Assembly: GCA_037576195.1 (NCBI GenBank)
Contig: CM075104.1
Location: 23,266,211 to 23,330,210 of the forward strand
Source of the DNA: Phytoseiulus persimilis
Lineage: Eukaryota; Arthropoda; Arachnida; Mesostigmata; Phytoseiidae
Reading direction: 5' to 3'
DNA length: 64,000 nt
A model generated the notes under the pieces. The model saw nothing but the letters and a program-made list of their open reading frames with translations, was not told the DNA's origin and did not search any database. Made by a program: the position numbers and the translations under genes. Below, in pieces: positions 46,847 to 57,100 of this stretch. Numbering within the stretch: position 1 is the stretch's first letter; every line of letters begins with the position of its first letter.

Positions 46847-48130
46847 TTAGGTAAGTCAAAAAGTTCGTAGCGTTTTTTACCTATTTTTCAAGAGCCGAAT
46901 TCCTGTACACAAGAGTCTTTTTATTGAATGATATATTGGCCGTTTTGTTCTATGACCTTCGCCCATCGGTCAGGTAAATCGAAGATTCCCTTCTCCCAGA
47001 ACTTGGTTTCCTTCTTTCCAAAAAACTGATTGAGGTGATTTTTTATACCCTCCAAAGATTCGAATATTTCTCCATCAAGAGAGTTTTGAAGAGACCGGAA
47101 CAAGTGATAGTCTGACGGTGCAAGGTCGGGACTATAAGCTTGGTGTGGCAGCACATCCCAGTCAAACTCCGCCAATTTCTGCCGAGCGCGCAAACTTACG
47201 TGGGGTCTCGCATTATCATGTTGAAAAACGACGCCCCATCTGTTCGCCAATTCTGGGCGCTTTGTTGCTACTGCGGTCTTCAAATCCTCAAGCTGCCTGC
47301 AGTAGACTTCGGTGGTGATGGTCTGACCCGGCGGGAGCAGCTCGAAAAACACAACGCCCTTGCAGTCCCACCAACAGCTCAGCATCACTTTTTTTTGATG
47401 AATTTCGGGTTTGGGGACGGCTGCGGCCCGTGAACCTTTGGGGACCCAGCTTTTTCTTTGCGTAGCGTTCCTGTAGAGTATCCACTTTTCATCGCCGGTT
47501 ATCAGTCTCTTCAGAAATGGTTCATTGGCATTCTTCCGGAGAAGAGTGTGGCTTGTATCCACACGTCTTTCGAGCTGGCGATCGGTGAGGTCATGAGGCA
47601 GCCAGATATTCCTCTTGTTTGAGAAGCCAGCTTGATGGAGGCGATTCCAAACGGTTCCATGAGAAACTCCCGTCGAGTCTTCAATTTCTTTGATGGTCAG
47701 GCCGGGGTTTGAAGTTACCAGGCTAATGATTTCATCGGGTTCCACAACTTGTGGTCGTCCTGATCTGGGCTCATCTTCAAGATTAAAGTTTTCAGCCTTG
47801 AAACGGGTAAACCACTTTCTAACCGTAGAACTTTGAAGAGCATTCTCCCCGTAAACTGCAGATATTCTTCGAGTGGTCTTCGCTGCATTCAAGCCTTCGC
47901 GGTAGCAGAACAACATTATGTGTCGAAAATGCTGCTTTTGGTCCTCCATCGCAAATTCTTCCTGATTTTACGAACTCGACGATAAAGTCTGAAACGATAC
48001 ACCGGTAGGAACTCTAGAGCCCGCCTAAGAACGTAAACGAACAACCACTGTAGTAGGCGGCTCTTGTGCGGAGCGCGGGAATTTCAAAAATGTCGGATCA
48101 AAAACGCTACGAACTTTTTGACTTACCTAA
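46847..48130 (-). mobile_element. Mariner element, complete
   Basis: 1284 bp with matching inverted ends: the left begins TTAGGTAAGTCAAAAAGTTC and the right, reversed, begins with the same 20 bases. It is flanked by the TA duplication at 45-46 of the 468xx block (46845-46846) and 48131-48132. Copy A of the duplication keeps the empty site, ATGTATATTATAT near 38782. The one gene inside is intact, so this copy could be autonomous. Confidence 0.97.
46921..47949 (-). CDS. Mariner transposase
   Basis: A 342-residue frame, the usual length for the family. The N-terminal helix-turn-helix DNA-binding part spans about 1-110, with linker WLPHDLTDRQ at 116-125. The catalytic triad is Asp153 (TGDEKW), Asp245 (QHDNARPH) and Asp280 (APSDYHLF). 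There are 34 residues between the last two, the DD34D signature of mariner. YSPDLAP is present at 272-278. It cuts at the inverted ends and reinserts at TA. No frameshift or stop is present. The subfamily was not assigned. Confidence 0.97.
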   Translation of the reverse strand: MEDQKQHFRHIMLFCYREGLNAAKTTRRISAVYGENALQSSTVRKWFTRFKAENFNLEDEPRSGRPQVVEPDEIISLVTSNPGLTIKEIEDSTGVSHGTVWNRLHQAGFSNKRNIWLPHDLTDRQLERRVDTSHTLLRKNANEPFLKRLITGDEKWILYRNATQRKSWVPKGSRAAAVPKPEIHQKKVMLSCWWDCKGVVFFELLPPGQTITTEVYCRQLEDLKTAVATKRPELANRWGVVFQHDNARPHVSLRARQKLAEFDWDVLPHQAYSPDLAPSDYHLFRSLQNSLDGEIFESLEGIKNHLNQFFGKKETKFWEKGIFDLPDRWAKVIEQNGQYIIQ

Positions 48131-48903
48131 TATATTATATTCCCTTTATTGAACATCGTCCATGTCTCTGAAAAGCACAGTTTCCAACGAAAGACTGACT
48201 GCACCTTCAGCCGCGCTCACCCGGGTCTCTGTGAAGTATCCTAATTCAATCATAATTAGAGTGGCGGCTTCCTAAACTAGGTGCGTTTCCAACTACGAAG
48301 TTTTGTTTTGAGGCAAATGATGGAGAATGTGAGGATGGTTTCGTCCGTCACTCGCTCTCATGAGAAGGCGACAGATAGATTAGCACAAGGAATTCCATAT
48401 GGCATCATCCGGGGCTTGAAAAAAGGATAACTCACTCCACGTATTATTTCTCTCGGTGTCGGCGCAAGTCGGTCCAGGAAAATAAGGTGGATGGAGAAAA
48501 TTCAATTCTGCTCCATAGTAGGTTGACTAAGAGACAATCGTGGCTCCCAGACATGGCAAGTAACCGCGGTCTTGGACGTGAAAACTCGATTGACGGCTAG
48601 AGAGACCGCTACGATTTCTTTGAAGCACGAAAACTTTGTCTTCGACCGGAGCCACTGGCCTCATCAGAAACGATGTCTTCCACAGCGTGCATTCTCAGAT
48701 CCGAGGATTATCCTCTCGGAGTCACTCAGCGTTAACGATCAACCCGACTTCAGGAGTGTTTCATCTTCATCTTCGGTTTAATCTCGCACGGATTCGGTAC
48801 TAACGGAACGTTCATCGATCAGGGACTCTGGTGAGACTTTATCTTCTCGAGACGGGCGGGTTCCTCCTCGAAACTTCGAGGTGCGGCACGGTTCTTCGCA
48901 AGC

Positions 48904-50762
48904 TCATTTTTGTCTCACTGCGAAGAGGCAAACCGAAGGCAAACACGCGAGTGCGCTGAGAACCAATCCAACGAGCAGTGGGACGAACGCGATTTCCAAA
49001 TGCTGTAGAGTTATTGGCTTGGGACCCTCCTGGGAAAATTCAAATGCCTGGAAACGAGGTCCGATGAAAAAGGCGTAGTCGCCAGCGAGGGGGGTGCCAG
49101 TTTCGAAAAGATACACATTCAAGATGTTCAAATCTTGTTCGAAAGGAAGCCACGGTGCATGGAAGAAACCCGCCATGACGGGGCTGATGGCCTTTGTTCC
49201 AAGATGAAGATTTGTTCGGTCGAAGGTTGAATTCAATGATAAATGGGCGCTGGACAGCAGAGCGGCGTGCGCCTTATTCCCTCTCACGAAGTGTAGGCAG
49301 TCTCTCGAGGATTGCCCAAGCATCGCGCGGTCTCCACTTCTCACTTGCCCCAAGTAACGAAGGTTGGGGTCGGGGGAGCCCACACCGATCAAGTTGTTCA
49401 CGTAAGCGCTTCCAGGAAAGCAGACGCGTTCGATAAAGTCACGGTGGATGAGGTTGTCCAAATTTTTGGAGTCATCCAGAGCAAGCTGAATGGATATGTT
49501 CAGGCATGAAAGTAGTTTATTTTTGAAAAGCAAACACAGGAAGAAAGTTTCGAAATGCAAGCAATAGATATTGATCGCCCAAGATCTTGAGCGTCCGACA
49601 AGTTTCAGGGGCTGGCCGAGGAAGCAGGACGAAACCGACACGATCGCAGATGAAAGATCTCTCACGAACAAGCCAGCAGAGGAGGATTTATGGATTTATA
49701 TCTGCCATTTTGAAAATCAAAGAAAAATATGAGAGGGAACTGGAGATAAGGACGAGTACCACATCATGAATACAACAGATAGATAACTAAAAACACACCC
49801 TGGGACGAAGGTCCCCCGGACGAGCTGCCGAAGAGAACTTGGATACCGGTGCTCGACCCGCGGAGATAAGAGAAGGACTTGAAAACGCGAACAGGATAAA
49901 CTCTCTTCATGTCCTCCCCATCTAAAGAAAGAATGGAGGATTTGCCCCACGGCCAGAACGGATAGGAAGAGCCATACCCATAAATCAAAGATTTCACCCA
50001 AACCCTTGCTTCCCAAACTGTCTGAACTTTGGCGCCAAGCGATGAAGCGGTAGTCGGAAAATGAGTGGGGGTAGCTGACGTGGCCGAAGGGGAAAGGATC
50101 GGAGTCGATGACGAAAAAGTTGAGGACAATCATTGCATTCTATATGTATCATAGTCGGGAGTTCCTCTGGGCACGTAATGAATGGTAGAAGACGAAATAT
50201 TCGAAAATTTCGTCGCAACACGTGCGTAGGTGTCCATGCCTTTATCGAACCGACCGCAGGTATATGTGGCCGCAAGGTTGTCGAGCCTGATATTGTCGAC
50301 CACTTCTTCAAACGTTGCACGGGTCTCATTCCTGGAATCACAGTTCTGAAAATCTGTGGGAACATCTGCGACATCGCCTCTGAGGAAAATCGCCAAGCAC
50401 CGGAAAAACCTCGGAAACAGCGGTCTGATGTTCTTGAGATCCGTTCCGTCCATTCGTATAAGCCATCGACTCAGTCCGAAAATGCCAAGATATTCCTTCA
50501 TGAGCTCTCGGTGGAGTAGTAAAATCTCAGGGCTCTCAGAAACCACCAGAAGCTTCTTTTTCGCCGCGAATTTCTTGGAAACATGTTCGAACAGCTCTGT
50601 GACGTTGCTCATCGTCATGTAACTTAGGTTCTCCAATCCGGTCAAGTCTCTCACAGTGCCGGAACGAGCTTCAAAGAAGACTAACTCGACCCGGAACTTC
50701 ACACTGTAAAGAGTAATGAGCGCTGCGATTACCGAGACGTTTCCAAGCTGTTCCGTTCGCAT
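48904..50762 (-). pseudogene. Ionotropic-receptor-like gene, second copy, broken
   Basis: Paralogue of the gene at 39470-41182. The N-terminal 210 codons (50762-50133) are open. A deletion of about 16 nt near 50145 then shifts the frame. A 245-bp insertion (49690-49934) splits the first membrane segment region. A 2-nt difference near 48916 shifts the C-terminus. The remaining frames still show the second and third membrane segments. Residues near 195-210 (VPRGTPDYDTYRM against KPRNSSDFDSFKV) differ more than the surrounding sequence. Confidence 0.85.
49681..49943. mobile_element. 245-bp insertion with 9-bp target duplication
   Basis: GGAGGATTT occurs at 49681-49689 and 49935-49943, enclosing 245 bp absent from copy A, which has a single GGAGGACTT. 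A 9-bp duplication suggests a MULE-like or other transposase-mediated insertion, but the ends show no clear inverted repeats. Family unknown. Confidence 0.7.
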
Positions 50763-51154
50763 TTTCGGGGATTCCTATTTGAAACCAATACTCGGGAGAG
50801 CAGGTGGCTCCGTGACGCGCACAAGTTGAATCCGCGGTTGATAGTCGCGCTCTTAGCAAAACCCTTCAATCAGTTACTGTGCAATTTAACAAGGGACCTA
50901 CCAGAACTGTTTGTCGGCGTTTTGAAAAACTGCGTGCATGGAGCCAGGAAGCTCCCGAAATAGGCTCATATCAAATGCTCACAAATACTGAGATCGCGCA
51001 CGACGAGACAGGCGCAGGGCCATGGTGAAGTGATCGTGTGTACCTAGCCTGACACAGACCTGACACCGAATCGGCGCTGCTGTTCCTTCCAGAGCCAAAC
51101 AGGTTCCAAACAGCATGAATAGACATACACAACGTCGAGGGAAACTTCAGCACG

Positions 51155-52740
51155 AAACACAGCATCGGTAACAACAGAGCGGATCACTTAGGACAGTTCT
51201 GATTCGCAAACTTTCCACAGCGCCGCAACGGTATCAGCAGACTTGCTCGCATCGCATATTCCGCCCAGGGTCGGGCGATTTTCGCTCAGACGGAGTCTCT
51301 TAACTAGAATAGTTGCCGAGTTTGTGGGTATGGGTGAATGGTCTCGCAACGAATAGTGCTTCCCCCGACTCTGATGAACTGCGCTTACCGCCAGGGGCGT
51401 AGCCAGTTCTCTTTTTTGGGAGGGGGGGGGGGGCAAGGATGTGATGACGATGTTGATGATCACCGTTGCGAGCCTTCCATGACGCAATCAAAACGGCTTT
51501 CAAACCTGTGAAGACTACCCTGATAACACTGAATCTCTGCGGAACAATTTCGTCCATTAAAAGTAGAATTCAATCCACCCTCCAGAGTACTTTCGAAGAA
51601 TTGGATCGCTTGGATCGAGAGAACTCCTTCTCGCTCAGAGCTTCGCTTGCACCCTATCGACAGAGGCTGCGATGATGAGGTCTGTGGGTCGGCGAATTGG
51701 ATCTGGAGCAGAGCTGTGCGCCGCGACGAAGATCCGCCGGCGAGCAGCGCCGCCGAGGTCGGGATGGCCCCGCCAGCCGCCGGCGGTCGACCTTGTGATT
51801 GAGCCCCACAAATAGGGGTGGCTCGCGGTCTCGAATACTTGCGACTGGTCGCAAGTATCCACGAGTCCGAGTCTGCGGCCCCTAGCCATAAGTCTCGAAT
51901 CATGGTCTCAGTAACAGAACGCAATTAGAAAAACACAAGAACCTTCGATCAGAGAACCAACGATTCGGCTCCGTCTGTGTGCATGTTGCGGTGTCATTGC
52001 TGCCAGCACGATACATCTCAAGACTCTCCTCACCAATGCATTTCGAAAAGTCTGAGAGCGCTGGAAAAGATCCTGGAGCTCGGGGAACGGGTCCCTTATG
52101 AAAAAAAATCCGGTTTGACAGTTACAGACCTGGCAACAGATCGGAAGATTTCCTCGCTGGAACTCATTTCCTGGCACGTACCAGCCATTTTCCACGGTAA
52201 CTTTCGCATCATCAGAAGCAAAAAGTGGAGGGTGATGGAACAGGTGGTCGGATACCGGGATAGTAACTCTGGCTGGATACCAGCCCAATTTCTAGACTAC
52301 AGAGACGTTGGCAACATTTTCAAAAAAATCCGGTTTCATAGTTGTAGACCAGGTGCTTGACGCTCATTGTTGGGAATAATATAAAACTTGTGACCGCCCT
52401 ATTAAGATGATCCTAATTTTAAATCTGGAATTGATATATTGCACGTTGAGTCTGAAGTACTCAATAGGACGGAAGAAATTGAAACATGACTTTTGTGAAT
52501 TATCTCGCTTGAGTACAGGCACTTCTCGCGCCGAACAGGCTGAATTCCATTAGCCATTGCCAGTGAGCCGAAATCTGCGGCGCGCCGCGCCGCCGCCGTC
52601 AAAATCCTCAAGGCGCACAGCTCTGATCTGGAGTCATCAACTCAAACAGAATACTACCATCTCGGAAAATGTCATCGCTAAAGGCGGATAATCGATCCGC
52701 TCCTCATGTGTTAGTGGAAGACGCGTAATCTTCAGTTGAA
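51155..52740. other. Copy-B-specific segment; no gene recognised
   Basis: Copy A has only about 120 bp at the corresponding place. It includes a G-tract at 51420-51433 after GGGGCGTAGCCAG, a motif common at DNA-transposon ends, and a sequence shared with copy A (51612-51683). Open frames of up to 154 codons have no domain I can name. Confidence 0.4.
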
Positions 52741-53352
52741 AGAGGAGAACCTCATTTTAAGAATCAACGTTTCCATTTTATTGCGTCATAGATTTAATGA
52801 TTAGTAATCATCATTGTTATCATTACAGGTGAACATACGGCTACCTAAGCTATGTACAGTATAAGAATCTAGAATCGGGTCGAATGAGAGGGTGTCCTGT
52901 ATGAGGTCCTGAATGACCTTAGTTTAAGGAGACGGATGCGGCATTCATGAAACCGGCATCAACTTCCGAACTCTCGCTATGAAGGTAACAAAATTTATGA
53001 TCTAGGAATCCTGTGATTCGACTACAAACAAACTCACTCGTTCGTTCGTGTTTCTGCGTGTTCGCTGGTTGATGGTGGAGCCTGATTCAAGTCCTACGTT
53101 CCGAGTCGGTGTCTCGCTGTTTCCATATGTTGTTCTGCTCATTCTCCTTTTGGAGTGCGTGTGAGTGCTCAATGGATCGAGTGCTCATCTACTGTTGTCT
53201 TCTCTCTCCCACTTTCCTTCCATTCATTGCATAGAGTTGAGGGTCCGTCGGGATCCGGTAGTTTCGGTGTCTAGCATGGTGGCAGACACCGGGTTCGGAT
53301 CAGGGCAGTGATAGATTGCAAGGGACCCATGCACCCGTGCTCGAAGCGTATA

Positions 53353-53817
53353 TCGTATAAATGATGTTATTGCATTCTCAGTGCGGTGTCGTCCCGGCGC
53401 TCTAAAATTCATCCACTGATCGTGTTGTCCAAATGTTCTCGGTGTGTTTGTCATTTCCTCACGTCTGTCCCTACCTGAGACATCATAAACTCGGCTCGAG
53501 GGTGTCCGACACACAACTGAGCGACGACTGTTACAGAGAGGCAGAACGAATCCAGGGCGCAACGATCGGGGTTCAGAAAGACTTTAGAAGAAAGGGTTCG
53601 CCCCGCATCTGGATCACGACTCGGAATCGGAATGACGAGCGAACCGAGGTCTCGAAGAGGTCAAGAACAGGAAATTTCATTCCGGAATTATCACTATGCA
53701 TCATTCTGCTCATTGTTGGGAGCCGTGATCAGAATCACTCTCTGTTTACAATTGGGAAACTTGGCGTGTAGGTTCTCGGCTCTTGCTTCCCTCCCGCTCA
53801 CCCAGCTTGTCAGAACT
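53353..53817. repeat. Segmental duplication, partial copy C
   Basis: From ATCGTATAAATGATGTTATT to CAGCTTGTCAGAACT this equals 36715-37180 of copy A and 44740-45203 of copy B. It is joined directly to the end of copy B, so the array is A-B-C with C truncated at both ends. About 150 bp further on lies the 3' end of the stardust gene. Confidence 0.9.
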
Positions 53818-53968
53818 GCAATGTACACAGACATACGTGGGTTGAATCTATTCGACTAGAGAATTCGTAGCAATCGTCCTGCTAACCTGACCCGTGACTA
53901 TGGTTCTCCAACCTTTTCTGTCTTTGCATGAAGTTGCTTTGTGTTTTGGTTTCCTCTTCGGAGACTGA

Positions 53969-54101
53969 CTAATCGTTCGCAAGCCAGGATGCAGGCACCC
54001 ACTGCGGCTCGCGTTCCAGGGTGGCTATGTCCTTCAGCAGTTCCTGATAAGCCTTCTCAGTGTCAGTGTTGATGAGCACCATGTCGAAATAATTGCCGTA
54101 C
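53969..54101 (-). CDS. sdt: sdt last coding exon: end of GUK domain
   Basis: Acceptor CTTCAG before 54101. Encodes [20 protein letters not shown] and ends [13 protein letters not shown] then TAG, the typical C-terminus of PALS1-type GUK domains. Confidence 0.95.
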
Positions 54102-57100
54102 CTGAAGTCGTTTCTCTTGGTTAGCGACAAGCACTGAGTTCCATCAATCGGTGAGAGCATCGGGGGTGAGATCTACAGCGGAATCTCACCTGTCCTCGAT
54201 TTCGCGAGCACGCTCGACAATTTCTTTCAGCTCTTCAATTTTAGCGCTCGATCCGACCTTGGCTCGATTCTGTCTCAGCTTCTCCAGGGATGGAGGTGCA
54301 ACGAACACCACATACGGCTTCAAGTCTGACTTCTTCAGAATCTGGAATTCCGCCGTCGTGAGAATGGACGAAGTTAACCCCGACAAACCTTGATCTAACT
54401 CATCCGCCCAGCCGTTCCTCGTGGACTAATGAGACGAACCTTCAACGATTCCGGGTGGAGATTGAGCACACAGATCTTCCCCGAGTTAACAACCGTCCGG
54501 ATGGCTTGCAGGCTCGTTCCATAGAAATGCTTCTCGTACTCGCCATGCTCTACGAAACGTCCCGCGGCTATGTCAGTTTCGAACTGAGCGCGAGTTGTGA
54601 AATTGTAGTCCACGCCGTTGGCCTCACTGTCTTTCTTCGGGCGACTCGTGTCTGCAAGAAGAGGATTGGGATCAAATTCTGGATCTCAGATGTGTTTCGT
54701 GTTTCCGAATTCCGTGCATATTCACAAATTCCGTTCTCGCTTCCGAAAAGAACCCGATCCAGTCTAGAGGAACCGCGAGAATGGCCCCGGAGCCGTCAAC
54801 TTACGGGGCACTGCCGCCGCGAAACGCAGTGTATCCTCCATGAGTTTCTGGCGCAACTCATGTCGCCCCACGTTTGAGGGCCCGATCAGTACGATTGGCC
54901 GCTTCCTGTTCGCTTTGGGGTAATAGAGCGCAACTTCCTCATAGGTGAGCATCTGGAACGAATCACGACAGTTTTCCCTTCAGTCTTCACCCGACAATTA
55001 TTCTCAGCGCTACCCTCTCCAATCGCAGAACTCGGATCGATTTCACACACGAGCGCTCTCACTCACCTCCGGATCCAACTGATCGGCTTCCAACGGGCCC
55101 TGGATCGAAGGCGACTTATCTTTGGTTTTCTTCTTGTTCTTCGTATTCCTATTTTTGGCACTGGTCGCGCACAGAAGACGATTCTTCTTGCTCGCTGGGG
55201 TTGAAATGCTCTTTTCATTTTCTACGATCGTCTGCTTCAGAGCTTCTCGCTGTTGCTGGAAGCTCTTGGACGGAATGAGTCCGGCTAAACTCTGTTCATC
55301 GTCTCCGTCACGGTACGCTTGCCACCAATTGCAATCTTGTCGATTGATGACATGCAGGATGTCGCCCTTCTGGAAGCAGATTCCCAGCTCCCGACAAGGA
55401 ATGTACATGTCGTCCTCAGGATCGTAGTCGAAGTGCGCTTTGACGTGCATAACCTGGCGAGAGTCCGAATTGTTTTCAATCGTTCCCGGAAGATCGTGGC
55501 ATCGAGGCATACCGAATCGTGGAGAACAGACTGCATTCTCGGAAACCACTAACCGGCTGAGGTGCGGGAGGTTTGTCCTCGACGTATTGTCTGCTCGGCA
55601 CTATCAAAAACGTGAGCGTGCCGGTCATGTTGGCGAGAATGTCGCAAACTTGGTTGACGGATTTGCCTCGCATCTCGATGCCGTTAACTTCGAGAATTTC
55701 GTCTCCCTCATATAGCACTCCACTTTTCTCGGCGGCTCCGCCTTTTACGATCCGACCGATGATGACGCTCTCACCCTCGTTCCGCACCGTCGCACCAAGA
55801 GGCTCGGTCGTTTTGTCAATGCTCACAAGTTTTACATTATCCGTCTGATGTAGGAGCGTACCATCATTGAGCTGATCGAAAGGATACTGGAGCGACGGTT
55901 GCGGTGGTGGCGGTTGATAGAAGACGTGGTCTTCTGAAGGGGGTGGAAGTATGTCATCGTTGGACACCTGAAACGTATGGCAAAGTGAGACGACCGGGGG
56001 ATCCGAATGAAGCTCAACGAAATAAACACAATCAAATATAAGAGGAACTCGCTGACAAGAGGCACTCGCGAAAACAAGACACGTTGCCGGGACCTTCCCC
56101 CAGAATCTCCCGAAGAATTTCCTCCGAGAGGAGACTCGGTCAATGAGCCAAATAGATCTATCTTAAGAGATTGGCCCTCGAGAAAAGGTTAACGTGCACG
56201 TCCTCCGACTGGTCGCGGTTCCTCCATCAGGCTGAGTGGTGACTCCGGAAAAGTTTCTGGGAGCGAAATCCCATCAGATATCTTAGATTCTAGTGGAGTA
56301 TTGGAATCGAATCATTCCGCAAGTTTCCGGTCTATAAAATCCTCCTGTGGTCCGCCAGCATGAGATTTCCAATATATCGGGCCACACCAGGAGAGTCACC
56401 GTCTCGAAATGCTGATTTAGAGGTTCTACCCCATGTTCCCTCAAGGACGGCCCGGGAATATACCGCCATGGGAATAGAGATATCTCGGGCAGCACTGATG
56501 GGGTCCCAAAGAACAACCTGCGCCGACCTCCCTATGGATGCCTCATTCGCCGATTCGACTGAACTGAAACCACAGGGTTCACGCCTTTTATCGCCGAAGG
56601 CTCCGCCGAAGGCAACGATTGTGACTTTCGTTCAACGTGCATGATCTGTTTGGAGAAACGCCGGACCGGTCCAAGCATCTAACCCACGCAACACCAGTCG
56701 CGTATGAACGCAATGCGAAGAATATCGTGGGATCAAAAATTTCCTTGGGATTCAACAATTATCGCAGATGGCAGATACGTACTGAATACTGATGTGGGAT
56801 AATTACGGGCACGACGGGCTCGTAAACGCCGCAGAATCTTGCGATTTCATCGTGGCTTTGTAACAATCCATCGAGATCAAAACGGCCGAGAATGGCGAGG
56901 AGCTCGTTGGCTTCGGGCACCAAGGGGAAGTTCTGAACCACGAGGGCCACTTCTCCGCTGAGTTCCTGCGCATCGCACCTGAAAGACATGGAGCAAATGA
57001 AATCCCAGATAGAAAAAAACTGCCAACTAGCTTTCGCTGTCTTCCCTGTTGCCCTCGTTCCTGGGATCACAGCTCGATGAGAACCGGGGAACAGGGAAAA

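Larger units (their letters stand above)
43419..53352. repeat. Segmental duplication, copy B
   Basis: Matches copy A but is about 2.6 kb longer. It has gained the mariner (46847-48130), a 245-bp insertion in the IR gene and a segment at about 51155-52740 that copy A has lost or never had. Reversed, diverged 45-bp units are kept at about 44030-44330. Identity to A is high even in non-coding parts, so the duplication is fairly recent. Confidence 0.9.
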
